From Aquitalea denitrificans (GTDB lineage Bacteria > Pseudomonadota > Gammaproteobacteria > Burkholderiales > Chromobacteriaceae), in contig NZ_CP047241.1 in assembly GCF_009856625.1 (NCBI RefSeq), positions 2,046,001 to 2,110,000 on the forward strand: 64,000 nt of DNA. The letters are read 5' to 3'. Both the position numbers and the translations under genes were made by a program. Shown piece by piece: positions 16,114 through 24,688 of this stretch (positions within the stretch are counted from its first letter, which is position 1; each line of letters starts with the position of its first letter). The notes under the pieces were generated by a model, which worked only from the letters and a program-made list of their open reading frames with translations, did not search any database and was not told the origin of the DNA.

Positions 16114-17805
16114 ATGTCGCGCATTGTTACCCGCAGCGTTCCTGCCGATTGCCATTCCACGCTGTTGGCGCAGGGTTTGAGTCCGCTAATGGCCCGCTTG
16201 TATGCCGCCCGTGGCATTACTGGCTCAGATGAGCTGGACTACGGTCTCAAGGCCTTGTTGCCATACGACAACATGAAAAATATTGAGGCAATGGCTTGTC
16301 GGCTGGCGGATGCCATTGCCGCCGGCCTGTGCATGCTGGTGGTGGCGGATTACGATGCCGACGGAGCTACAGCTTGCACGGTAGCGGTCAAGGGCTTGTC
16401 CATGCTGGGTGGGAAGGTGGACTTTATCGTCCCCAACCGTTTCGAGTACGGTTATGGATTGACCCCGGAAATTGTCGATCTGGCGGCGCAAGGCAAGCCG
16501 GACATCATCGTGACGGTGGATAACGGCATCGCCAGCGTGGCTGGCGTGGAACGCGCCCGCGAACTGGGCATCGAGGTATTGATTACCGACCACCACTTGC
16601 CGGGTGATGTGCTACCCCAGGCGCTGATCGTGAACCCGAACCAGCCAGGCTGCAGCTTCCCTTCAAAGAACCTGGCCGGCGTCGGGGTCATGTTTTATGT
16701 ATTGCTGGCCTTGCGCGCGGAGCAGCGCCAGCGCGGCATCTATGCCGGCAAGGCCGAGCCCAATCTGGGCGAGTTACTGGACTACGTGGCACTGGGCACG
16801 GTTGCTGATGTGGTTCGGCTGGATCAGAACAACCGCATTCTGGTGGAAAACGGGCTGCGTCGCATGCGAGCAGGCCGCATGGCACCAGGTATTGCTGCAC
16901 TGTTCCGCATTGCCGGACGTGCGCATTACAAAGCCAATGCTTTTGATCTGGGTTTCACCCTGGGGCCACGGCTGAATGCTGCCGGGCGGCTGGATGATAT
17001 GAGCCTGGGCATTGCCTGCCTGCTGTCTGGAGATGAAGGCCAGGCCATGACGCTGGCGCAGGAGCTGGACCGGCTGAACCGCGAGCGGCGCGTTATAGAG
17101 CATGGCATGCAAGATGAGGCGCTCGCGGTACTTTCCAGCATCGACCCGGCGGACCGTCACACCCTGGCCTTGTTTAGAGATGACTGGCATCAGGGTGTGG
17201 TGGGTATTGTCGCCTCGCGGCTGAAGGAGCGCTTCCACCGGCCTTCAATCGTATTTGCCCCGGGTGATGCAGGGGAGATCAAGGGCTCTGGCCGCTCGAT
17301 TCCCGGGTTCCATATGCGGGATGCGCTTGATCTGGTGTTCAAGCGCCACCCCGGCTTGATACTGAAGTTTGGCGGCCACGCCATGGCCGCGGGACTGACC
17401 TTATCCGCAGCCCGCTTTGCCGAATTCCAGCAGGCATTCGAGCAGGTGGGACGCGAGCTGCTGGATGAAAACCAGCTGACGCGCACAATCGAAACCGATG
17501 GCGGGCTGGATGCCAGGGATCTGCATCTGCCATTCGCCGAAGAGCTGGCGGCCGAGGTGTGGGGTCAGGGCTTTCCGGTACCGTATTTCCACGACCGTTT
17601 CGCCGTGATGAGTCAGCGCGTGGTGGGCGACAAGCATCTGAAGCTGCGCATTGCCAAGCAAGGCCAGGAGTTCGATGCCATGCTGTTCAATCAGGTGGAC
17701 TGGCTGCCCGACAACATCAATGCGGTCTACCAGTTGGTTGCCAATGAATGGCAGGGCCGCAAGGAGCTGCAGATTTATCTGCAGCACTGGTCGGCAGCAG
17801 AGTGA
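16114..17805 (+). CDS. recJ: Single-stranded-DNA-specific exonuclease RecJ
   Basis: A 563-residue 5'-to-3' ssDNA exonuclease of the DHH family, acting in RecF-pathway recombination and mismatch repair. Metal-binding motifs are DYDADG at 79-84, VDNGIAS at 135-141 and DHH at 159-161. The DHHA1 part contains GGHAMAAG and the C-terminal OB domain follows. ATG at 16114 (MSRIVTR) is chosen; it starts 8 bp after the RpfE-type gene. Length is standard. Confidence 0.96.
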   Translation: MSRIVTRSVPADCHSTLLAQGLSPLMARLYAARGITGSDELDYGLKALLPYDNMKNIEAMACRLADAIAAGLCMLVVADYDADGATACTVAVKGLSMLGGKVDFIVPNRFEYGYGLTPEIVDLAAQGKPDIIVTVDNGIASVAGVERARELGIEVLITDHHLPGDVLPQALIVNPNQPGCSFPSKNLAGVGVMFYVLLALRAEQRQRGIYAGKAEPNLGELLDYVALGTVADVVRLDQNNRILVENGLRRMRAGRMAPGIAALFRIAGRAHYKANAFDLGFTLGPRLNAAGRLDDMSLGIACLLSGDEGQAMTLAQELDRLNRERRVIEHGMQDEALAVLSSIDPADRHTLALFRDDWHQGVVGIVASRLKERFHRPSIVFAPGDAGEIKGSGRSIPGFHMRDALDLVFKRHPGLILKFGGHAMAAGLTLSAARFAEFQQAFEQVGRELLDENQLTRTIETDGGLDARDLHLPFAEELAAEVWGQGFPVPYFHDRFAVMSQRVVGDKHLKLRIAKQGQEFDAMLFNQVDWLPDNINAVYQLVANEWQGRKELQIYLQHWSAAE

Positions 17806-18022
17806 CGCAACCGGCTTATTGGTACAGCGGCTGGCCGATGGCCAGCTGATCTTCACCCGGCAAGACTGGTCGACCCAAGAGGCGAGTCTCAGCCTGCTAG
17901 CGTGTCACCCTCGCGCATGTCATTCCCCAGACCGATGGTGATGGAGGCAGGAGCTATCCTGCCGTATCATGTCGCAGGCCAGCAAAACCGGTACGCCCTC
18001 ATTCTGGCCGGTAGCTAAGCTC

Positions 18023-19360
18023 TCATATCAGCCCCTGTGCCAACATGGCATCGGCCACTCTGACGAAGCCTGCAATATTGGCCCCGCGCACATAACTGAT
18101 GCGCCCATCCTCCATGCGCCCATGGCTCACGCAGGCGTGATGGATGCCCTGCATGATGGCATGCAGCCGTGCATCCACTTCGCCATGGCTCCAGCTCAGT
18201 CGCGCTGCGTTCTGGCTCATTTCCAGACCCGATGTCGCCACGCCACCCGCATTACTGGCCTTGCCGGGCGCATACAGAATGCCGGCGTGTTCAAAAAGTT
18301 GTACCGCCTGTAGTGTAGAAGGCATGTTGGCACCTTCCGCTACGCAGCACACTCCGTTGGCAATCAACTGGCGGGCATCGCTTTCGTCCAGCTCATTCTG
18401 TGTGGCGCAGGGCAGGGCAACGTCCACCGGCACCTGCCATGGCCGCATCCCACGCAAAAAGGGTAGGCCAAGCCGCGCAGCGTAATCGCTGATGCGGCCG
18501 TAATGGCGATTCTTTACATCCATCAACTCCGCCAGCTTGGCCGGAGTGAAGCCTTGTTCATCCAGCACCGTGCCGCTGGAGTCTGATGCGGTCAGTACTT
18601 TGGCACCCAGTTCCATTGCCTTGGCAATGGCATATTGCGCCACATTGCCCGAGCCTGACACGCTGACGCGCATGCCTTCCAGCGACAGCCCGCGTGTTTT
18701 CAGCATTTCCTGAGCAAAATAGACGGTACCAAATCCGGTTGACTCCGGACGCATCAGAGATCCGCCGAAGCTCAAGCCCTTGCCGGTAAATACACAATCA
18801 GCCCTGTTGCCCAGTTTCTTGACCATGCCGGCCATATAGCCCACTTCACGTGCGCCGACACCGATATCGCCGGCAGGAATGTCGGTGTCAGAACCAATAT
18901 GGCGCTGCAATTCACATGCAAATGCCTGGCAGAAGCGCATGACCTCGCTCGGACTTTTACCCTTGGGGTCAAAATCAGCACCGCCCTTTGCACCGCCCAT
19001 TGGCAAGGTGGTGAGTGCGTTTTTCAGCGTCTGCTCAAAGGCAAGAAACTTCAGCACCGACAGGTTGACCGAAGGGTGAAAGCGGATGCCGCCCTTGTAA
19101 GGGCCAATGGCCATGCTGTGCTGAACCCGGTAGCCGCGATTGATCTGGACCCGCCCGTGATCATCTGTCCAGCAGATGCGAAACATGATGATGCGTTCAG
19201 GCTCGGCCAGCCTTTCCAGCAGGGCTTGCCCGGTGTAGTGTGCGTGCTGTTGCAAGAAAGGAGCGAGGCTGTCGAATACCTCGGTAACTGCCTGCAGATA
19301 CTCAGCTTGGCCTGGGTTGCGCTGCTGCAGTTGATCAAGCAAGAGTGACATGTCGAACAT
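18023..19360 (-). CDS. gdhA: NADP-type glutamate dehydrogenase
   Basis: A 445-residue enzyme for reductive amination of 2-oxoglutarate, assimilating ammonia in the cytosol. The catalytic lysine region is PMGGAKGGADFDPKGKS, substrate-binding GPYKGGIRFHPSVN is intact, and the Rossmann motif is VSGSGNVAQYA, as in hexameric NADP-type enzymes. MFDMSLLL at 19360 is taken as the start; the upstream in-frame extension is Trp/Cys-rich and unlike the family. It converges on recJ and diverges from rmuC; the 217-bp gap to recJ shows no strong terminator. Confidence 0.95.
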   Translation of the reverse strand: MFDMSLLLDQLQQRNPGQAEYLQAVTEVFDSLAPFLQQHAHYTGQALLERLAEPERIIMFRICWTDDHGRVQINRGYRVQHSMAIGPYKGGIRFHPSVNLSVLKFLAFEQTLKNALTTLPMGGAKGGADFDPKGKSPSEVMRFCQAFACELQRHIGSDTDIPAGDIGVGAREVGYMAGMVKKLGNRADCVFTGKGLSFGGSLMRPESTGFGTVYFAQEMLKTRGLSLEGMRVSVSGSGNVAQYAIAKAMELGAKVLTASDSSGTVLDEQGFTPAKLAELMDVKNRHYGRISDYAARLGLPFLRGMRPWQVPVDVALPCATQNELDESDARQLIANGVCCVAEGANMPSTLQAVQLFEHAGILYAPGKASNAGGVATSGLEMSQNAARLSWSHGEVDARLHAIMQGIHHACVSHGRMEDGRISYVRGANIAGFVRVADAMLAQGLI

Positions 19361-19595
19361 GGCGATATCTTTGTGCGTTGGTCGATAGAGGCATGAGTGT
19401 AGCCAGCAACAACAGGCATGCATCCACCAGGCTGAGCGGGACGAGAAAATCGGAATTAGCCAATAGGAATGATGAAATTTCACCGCATGTTTTACGCCTT
19501 GCTGATCCGGGCCGGCAATAAGCTCTCATGAATATGTACAATTTCAAAAATCTCGACTATCCTCGGGAAATTGCTTACTTCTGGTGCAGACAATC

Positions 19596-21077
19596 ATGAT
19601 TGAACTGGCTGTGGCCATTCTGTTCAGTGGTGCCGCATGCTTTTTGCTAGCGCACTACCGGGCGCAGCGGCAGTACACGCAACATATCCAGCAATGCTTG
19701 CAGCGAGAAGCCAGCTTGCAGGCGCGGCTGGATGCGCTACAGGAAAATCTGCTAGCGCTGCATCAGCGGGAAAATCAGCAGCAACAGGAAAACTCCAGCC
19801 TGCGACATCAATTGGCCGAGTCGCAGCAGCAAACTGCCGCACACTGGGCCAGCCGTCAGGAGCAGTCACGTCAACTGGAACAGTCGCGTGTCGACATGCA
19901 GCAGCACGTTCAGCAATTGCAGCAGCAGGCTGGAGAGCTGATGCGACTGAGCGGGCGCGAGCAAGAACTGCAAACCCAGTTGCAGATGGAGCGGCAGCAG
20001 TCAGCGGAAAAACTGGCCCTGCTCAGCGAGGCGCGGGAAGTGCTGGGTAATCAGTTCAAAGCCTTGGCCAGCGATATTCTGGAAGAAAAATCCAGGAGAT
20101 TTACCGAGCAGAACCAGCAAAATATCGGTGCCATGCTGGGGCCGCTGCACGAACGGATTCAAGGTTTTGGCAAGCTGGTGCAGGATACCTACGACAAGGA
20201 TTCAAAAGAACGGCTGACGCTGGAGCAGGAATTGCGCCGGCTGCAGGAAATGAATACCCGGCTGAATCAGGACGCCATTGCACTGACTCAGGCCTTGACG
20301 GGTGCCAGCAGCAAGACCCAGGGTGGCTGGGGTGAAATGGTTCTGGAGAAAGTGCTGGAAACATCCGGGCTGACGCGTGATAGGGAATACCGGGTACAGG
20401 TGTCCGATGTACTGGAAACCGACGACGGTCTCAAGCGCTATCAGCCTGATGTGGTCATCGATCTGCCAGAAGGCAAGCAACTGGTTGTTGATTCCAAGGT
20501 CAGCCTGAATGCCTATGTGCGGCATGTCGGTGCCACTGACGAAGCCGCGCGCGAGCAGGCGCTCAAGGCGCACGTGGCAGCCATCCGCCAGCATATCCGC
20601 AGCCTGTCCGAAAAGCGCTACCAGGACCTGTACCGTCTCAATACCGTGGATTTCGTATTCATGTTCATTCCGGTTGAGCCTGCTTATCTGCTTGCCGTAC
20701 AGCATGACATGAGCCTGTTCAATGAAGCGTTGGAACGTCGCATCATGATAGTCGGCCCCTCCACCTTGCTGGCTACCTTGCGCACGGTAGCCAGTATCTG
20801 GCGCTACGAATACCAGAATCAGAATGCACAGGAAATTGCCCGCCAGAGTGGTGCCATGTACGACAAGCTGGCTGGCTTTGTCGGCAATATGGAAAAGCTG
20901 GGCAAGCAGCTGGACAGCACCCGCGATGTTTTTGGCGATGCCATGCGCCAGCTCTCCAGCGGACGCGGCAATTTGTTGTCCAGTGCCGAACGCTTGCGCA
21001 AGATGGGTATCAAACACGGCAAGCAGCTGCCGGCACATCTGCTGACTGATGAGGCAGAGGAGGGTAGCGATGCCTGA
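19596..21077 (+). CDS. rmuC: DNA recombination protein RmuC
   Basis: A 493-residue protein with one N-terminal membrane anchor (IELAVAILFSGAACFLLAHY), a Gln/Glu-rich coiled coil over about residues 25-150 and the RmuC nuclease-like domain. The latter contains GGWGEMVLEKVLETSGLTRDREY, QPDVVIDLPEGKQLVVDSKVSLNAY and FIPVEPAYLLAV. RmuC limits inversion at short repeats in E. coli. ATG at 19596 is preferred over the in-frame GTG at 19584. The very glutamine-rich coiled coil is typical of the family. Confidence 0.93.
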   Translation: MIELAVAILFSGAACFLLAHYRAQRQYTQHIQQCLQREASLQARLDALQENLLALHQRENQQQQENSSLRHQLAESQQQTAAHWASRQEQSRQLEQSRVDMQQHVQQLQQQAGELMRLSGREQELQTQLQMERQQSAEKLALLSEAREVLGNQFKALASDILEEKSRRFTEQNQQNIGAMLGPLHERIQGFGKLVQDTYDKDSKERLTLEQELRRLQEMNTRLNQDAIALTQALTGASSKTQGGWGEMVLEKVLETSGLTRDREYRVQVSDVLETDDGLKRYQPDVVIDLPEGKQLVVDSKVSLNAYVRHVGATDEAAREQALKAHVAAIRQHIRSLSEKRYQDLYRLNTVDFVFMFIPVEPAYLLAVQHDMSLFNEALERRIMIVGPSTLLATLRTVASIWRYEYQNQNAQEIARQSGAMYDKLAGFVGNMEKLGKQLDSTRDVFGDAMRQLSSGRGNLLSSAERLRKMGIKHGKQLPAHLLTDEAEEGSDA

Positions 21078-21185
21078 GCCGCGGTCGGGGGGTGAAGTAT
21101 TTCTGCCAAATGGTTAAGATAGCGCCGGTAAAACATGAAGCATGGTCGCAGCCTTGCGGCCTGCATAGCAAACAGGAGTATCAGT

Positions 21186-21440
21186 ATGGTGTTCTTCAAG
21201 GTTCCGATGCGCAATTCCAGCGAATGGGAAAAAATGTACGACTTCATCGTGGTGGAGATGAAATCTGCCGATGAGCTGGATGATGTGCTGTCCGCCACGC
21301 TGTACGACGTATTTGGCGAATTTGACGACGAGCAGCCGGAACACTGGCAGCCACAACAGCTGACGCTGGAGCAGGCACTTGCATCCGGCTGGCCGATTTT
21401 CAGCTATGCCATGTACCAGCGTGAAAAAGACATCGCCTGA
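21186..21440 (+). CDS. Small acidic hypothetical protein
   Basis: An 84-residue soluble, acidic protein that I do not recognise. The start at 21186 has a good AGGAG 7 nt upstream, and the gene ends just before a strong terminator, so it is probably real. It contains several aromatic and acidic residues (EWEKMYDFIVVEM, YDVFGEFDDEQPEHWQP) and no cysteines. It follows rmuC by about 110 bp and may be a separate unit. Confidence 0.7.
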   Translation: MVFFKVPMRNSSEWEKMYDFIVVEMKSADELDDVLSATLYDVFGEFDDEQPEHWQPQQLTLEQALASGWPIFSYAMYQREKDIA

Positions 21441-21458
21441 TCGATCTGCTTGATATGT

Positions 21459-21490
21459 AAAAAAAGCCCTGATGAATCAGGGCTTTTTTT
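21459..21490 (+). terminator. Bidirectional rho-independent terminator
   Basis: GCCCTGA-TGAA-TCAGGGC between an A7 and a T7 run, separating the convergent small acidic protein gene and the aldo-keto reductase gene. Confidence 0.93.
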
Positions 21491-21501
21491 ATGATCACCC
21501 A

Positions 21502-22554
21502 TCAAGGGCAGGGGTTCGGAATGCGTGCGTGAATGGCTTCCAGTTGATGCAGAACGGTTTCATCCAGCTGGACATGGATACTGTCCAGGTTTTCCTGTAG
21601 CTGGGCGAGAGTGGTTGCGCCAATGATATTGCTGGTCACGAAAGGGCGGCTGTTGACAAAAGCCAGTGCCAGTTGAGCCGGACTCAAGCCATGATTGCGC
21701 GCCAGTTCGACATAGGCGCGGGTGGCGGTTTCAGCCGCTTCGCTGCTGTATCGGCTGAAGCGCTCAAACAAAGTCAGGCGAGCGGCAGCAGGGCGCTGGC
21801 CATCTAGGTATTTCCCGCTCAATACGCCAAACGCCAGTGGCGAATAGGCCAGCAAGCCTACATTTTCACGGCGACTGAATTCTGACAGACCAATTTCATA
21901 CAGACGGTTGAGCAGGCTGTATGGATTCTGGATGCTGACTACCCGCGGCAAACCCAGGTTTTCGGATGCTTTCAGAAACTGCGCCACACCCCACGGGGTT
22001 TCATTGGACAGACCAATGGCACGGATTTTACCCGCCACGATAAATTCCTTGAGGATGGACAGCGTTTCCTCGATGGGCGTACTACCTGCAGGATCATCTT
22101 GCCAGGGGAAGCCCAGCGTGCCAAAGGTATTGGCCGTGCGGTCCGGCCAATGGAGCTGGTAGAGATCAAGATAATCCGTTTGCAAGCGCCGCAGGCTGTC
22201 GTCCAGTGCCTGAGCCAGGTTCTTGCGATCAAAATGTGGTTGGCCATCACGAAAATGGCTGGGGCGTTTCGGGTCGGTTGCCGGGCCGACAATTTTGCTG
22301 GCAAGAACGATACGGTCACGCTGGCCAGTTTTTTTCAGCCAGCTGCCAATATAGGACTCAGTCAGCCCCTGGGTTTCCGGACGCGGCGGCACCGGATACA
22401 TCTCAGCGGCATCCAGCAGATTCACGCCATGTTCGAGAGCCAGGTCGATCTGGCTATGCGCCTCGGCCTCGGTATTCTGTTCCCCCCAGGTCATGGTGCC
22501 CAGGGCAATCACGCTCACCGACACATCAGTGTCGCCCAGCTTGCGATATTGCAT
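21502..22554 (-). CDS. tas: NADP(H)-dependent aldo-keto reductase (Tas type)
   Basis: A 350-residue (beta/alpha)8-barrel oxidoreductase. The catalytic tetrad can be placed: Asp in NLLDAAEMY, Tyr in AEMYPVPP, Lys in VLASKIVG and His in LYQLHWPDR. The N-terminal MQYRKLGDTDVSVS and the insertion PPRPETQGLTESYIGSWL match E. coli Tas. Substrate unknown. Its upstream region is AT-rich with a 16-bp perfect palindrome and another inverted repeat, pointing to regulated expression. Confidence 0.88.
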   Translation of the reverse strand: MQYRKLGDTDVSVSVIALGTMTWGEQNTEAEAHSQIDLALEHGVNLLDAAEMYPVPPRPETQGLTESYIGSWLKKTGQRDRIVLASKIVGPATDPKRPSHFRDGQPHFDRKNLAQALDDSLRRLQTDYLDLYQLHWPDRTANTFGTLGFPWQDDPAGSTPIEETLSILKEFIVAGKIRAIGLSNETPWGVAQFLKASENLGLPRVVSIQNPYSLLNRLYEIGLSEFSRRENVGLLAYSPLAFGVLSGKYLDGQRPAAARLTLFERFSRYSSEAAETATRAYVELARNHGLSPAQLALAFVNSRPFVTSNIIGATTLAQLQENLDSIHVQLDETVLHQLEAIHARIPNPCP

Positions 22555-22639
22555 GATTCTTGTCTTTCAATACGGTGGATGGGGTAGTACATGGTACTGA
22601 TACGAACGATAACTGAGAAGCTATATATCGCCATATGTA

Positions 22640-22656
22640 AAGCACGGGTGGTGCTT
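22640..22656. promoter_or_regulatory. Inverted repeat, possible operator
   Basis: AAGCAC-GGGTG-GTGCTT, perfect 6-bp arms, 86-102 nt upstream of the aldo-keto reductase start codon. Confidence 0.4.
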
Positions 22657-22667
22657 ACTTTAGTTCG

Positions 22668-22683
22668 CATAATATATATTATG
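22668..22683. promoter_or_regulatory. 16-bp perfect palindrome, candidate operator
   Basis: CATAATATATATTATG is identical on both strands. On the minus strand TTGACA overlaps its first bases (TTTGACATAAT), so it may cover the -35 region of the aldo-keto reductase promoter. The regulator is unknown. Confidence 0.55.
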
Positions 22684-22926
22684 TCAAATATCGCAATGAT
22701 CACGGCAAGCCATTGAATGGTTAACAGAACTGCATTTGTGACAACAACCGCTCAATATTGCTCAGGCGGTACGGTATTCGATTCAATCCTGCTCAGTAGG
22801 ACGCAAACCTTGCAGCATAAGCAGAGTCATCGTGTATTAGGCAGAACATGCAGAATCAAACAGCAAGACCATCTGATGTCTGCGGTCTGTGGTTTTTCCT
22901 TGCTGCCAAAGCGGCGAAACTACGGC

Positions 22927-23202
22927 TTACCGTGAACGATCTGCCGACAAGCGCTCCATGGCGGCTGAGACGGCCTGTCGATATGAAAGTGCCGGATTCT
23001 TGCGCTGCTCAAACTGTACCAGTCGCGTAGCACGTGCGGAGTCGCCCATGCAGGCCCTGACGAGGCCGCTGAAACCTGGCGATCCCAGCGATCCAGCCAG
23101 CAGAGCTGACCTTGCATGCCCTCGCTGTCGCCGTGCTGTAATCAGGTAAAACAGGACCCACACTGCGATAATGAGTAGAAAGAATAGCCAAGCTGAATGC
23201 AT
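22927..23202 (-). CDS. Hypothetical small membrane-anchored protein
   Basis: A 91-residue protein with one N-terminal membrane segment (AWLFFLLIIAVWVLFYLI) followed by a basic stop-transfer region and a soluble tail of about 65 residues. The bitopic layout and the amphipathic tail look protein-like, but the Shine-Dalgarno is weak and I recognise no family. Treat it as probable, not proven. Confidence 0.5.
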   Translation of the reverse strand: MHSAWLFFLLIIAVWVLFYLITARRQRGHARSALLAGSLGSPGFSGLVRACMGDSARATRLVQFEQRKNPALSYRQAVSAAMERLSADRSR

Positions 23203-23337
23203 GTTCTGATTTGACCCTTATGGTTTGAGATAGCTGGAATCTACCCTCTTTGCTAGCCATGTTTGCTGATTCAATTAGAAGATCATGCTGGATGCGTAAG
23301 GTTCCTGAAGTAATGTATGCGCAGGTATTTTTGGCGT

Positions 23338-23343
23338 TATAAT
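23338..23343 (+). promoter_or_regulatory. Candidate -10 element for the recombinase gene
   Basis: A perfect TATAAT about 98 bp before the recombinase start. No good -35 is seen. The predicted leader is AT-rich and contains inverted TTCATCA / TGATGAA segments separated by about 35 nt. Confidence 0.4.
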
Positions 23344-23440
23344 TCATCATTACCCACATAATGTTGATATTTATTTAAATGATTATTGATGAATGTGCTG
23401 TTTCTTGCCGCACTCCGGCTAAGTCTTGCTGGGGCTGGAT

Positions 23441-24634
23441 ATGAGTTTCCCTACTCTGACTTTCTTTCCCGGGCCTGAAGATGCGGATGCTACAGCTGTT
23501 GACTGGCAATGGAATCCGGCTGCCCACGGCTGGAATCGCCAGCACGGTCACTGCCTGATAGATGCTGGTTCGGATGTCGAGGCCGTGCGGACTTGGCTGA
23601 AAGAATATCGTGACCGCCCTCGTACGCTAGACTCATATCGCAAGGAGGCCGAGCGTTTCCTGTTGTGGTCGGCAATGAAGCGTGGCAAGAACCTGTCGGA
23701 CATCAACCGGGATGATGTGCTGGAATATGGCTTGTTTCTGCGTAATCCGGATCTCAGCTGGTGCGGGCCAACCAGGCCACGCCAGCATCCTGAGTGGAAA
23801 CCTTTTGCCAAGTGGTCTGACGGAAAACATGGTCTGGCCGCATCGTCCTGTGCCCAGGCGCATGTCATTTTGTCTAATCTGTTCAATTATCTGGTCGAGG
23901 CCGGTTATCTGAGTCGCAATCCCTTTGCACTCAAGCGCGGGCGCTCTGCGACAGCCCGTGCCATCCATGACGAGCGTCTGCTGGAAAAAGACACAATCGA
24001 CTATCTGTTTTTGTGGCTGGAGTCCTTGCCGGCAGAAACAGTGCGCGAAAAGCAGCATGCTGAACGGACCTTGTGGATTGTCTCGCTGTATTACTACACC
24101 GCAGCTCGCTTGCGTGAGATTCCATCGGCGCGCATGGCTGATATCAGGCTGATTCGCGGCAACTGGTGGTTTCGGGTGATGGGTAAGGGAGAGAAAGAAG
24201 GCCTGGTACCGGTGCCGCAAGCTTTGCTAGAGGCAGTGCAGCGATATCGTCGCTTCCTGGGGCTGTCTCCCCTGCCCTCTCCTGGCGAAACCACTCCTCT
24301 GGTATGCAGTGTCTATGGGAAACTAAGTCCGATCAGTGCAGCATCCCTGCATAAGATCATCAAGGCTACCATGAAGGCGGCGGCAGATGATGCACGAACG
24401 GGCATGCGCCTGCAGATTGCGGCGAATCTTGAATATGCGACGACGCACTGGTTGCGCCACAGCTCGGCTTCGCATCAACTGGAAGCTGGCCTGCCCTTGC
24501 TGACTGTCAGTCAGAACTTGCGCCATGCGCAGATTGAAACCACACGTCGCTATCTGCACACCGAGGATGATGACCGGCACCAGGCCACGGTCAACTGGCG
24601 CGGCCCGCGCTCAGCCCTTGATGATGTCCAGTAG
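23441..24634 (+). CDS. Orphan tyrosine recombinase / integrase
   Basis: A 397-residue site-specific recombinase. Residues 45-150 form a SAM-like core-binding domain (LDSYRKEAERFLLWS). The catalytic domain shows the expected residues: Arg in AARLREIPS, Lys in VMGKGEKEG, His-x-x-Arg in THWLRHSSASH, a second His in NLRHAQIETT and the nucleophilic Tyr in TRRYLHT. ATG at 23441 is used; a TTG lies five codons upstream. No excisionase, other phage gene or flanking repeat was seen, so it is an orphan. It resembles the chromosomal DUF3701-associated integrases of betaproteobacteria, but without that N-terminal domain. Confidence 0.88.
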   Translation: MSFPTLTFFPGPEDADATAVDWQWNPAAHGWNRQHGHCLIDAGSDVEAVRTWLKEYRDRPRTLDSYRKEAERFLLWSAMKRGKNLSDINRDDVLEYGLFLRNPDLSWCGPTRPRQHPEWKPFAKWSDGKHGLAASSCAQAHVILSNLFNYLVEAGYLSRNPFALKRGRSATARAIHDERLLEKDTIDYLFLWLESLPAETVREKQHAERTLWIVSLYYYTAARLREIPSARMADIRLIRGNWWFRVMGKGEKEGLVPVPQALLEAVQRYRRFLGLSPLPSPGETTPLVCSVYGKLSPISAASLHKIIKATMKAAADDARTGMRLQIAANLEYATTHWLRHSSASHQLEAGLPLLTVSQNLRHAQIETTRRYLHTEDDDRHQATVNWRGPRSALDDVQ

Positions 24635-24651
24635 GCAAGTAGCAAAAGAAA

Positions 24652-24669
24652 AAGGCCCTGACGGGCCTT
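24652..24669 (-). terminator. Terminator after the EAL-HDOD gene
   Basis: AAGGCCC-TGAC-GGGCCTT; on the minus strand it is followed by a T-rich run (TTTCTTTT). It lies between the convergent recombinase and EAL-HDOD genes. Confidence 0.75.
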
Positions 24670-24688
24670 GGTGGTGCATGTGCGCACG

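Larger units (their letters stand above)
22555..22926. other. AT-rich intergenic region upstream of the aldo-keto reductase gene
   Basis: No convincing gene. It holds two inverted repeats, at 22640-22656 and 22668-22683, within 130 bp of the aldo-keto reductase start. From about 22690 to 22926 I see nothing further that I can support. Base composition is visibly more AT-rich than neighbouring genes. Confidence 0.5.

Noticed and set aside
22717..22935. A 72-codon plus-strand frame in the AT-rich region
   Set aside because: No Shine-Dalgarno, no family resemblance and a poor codon pattern.
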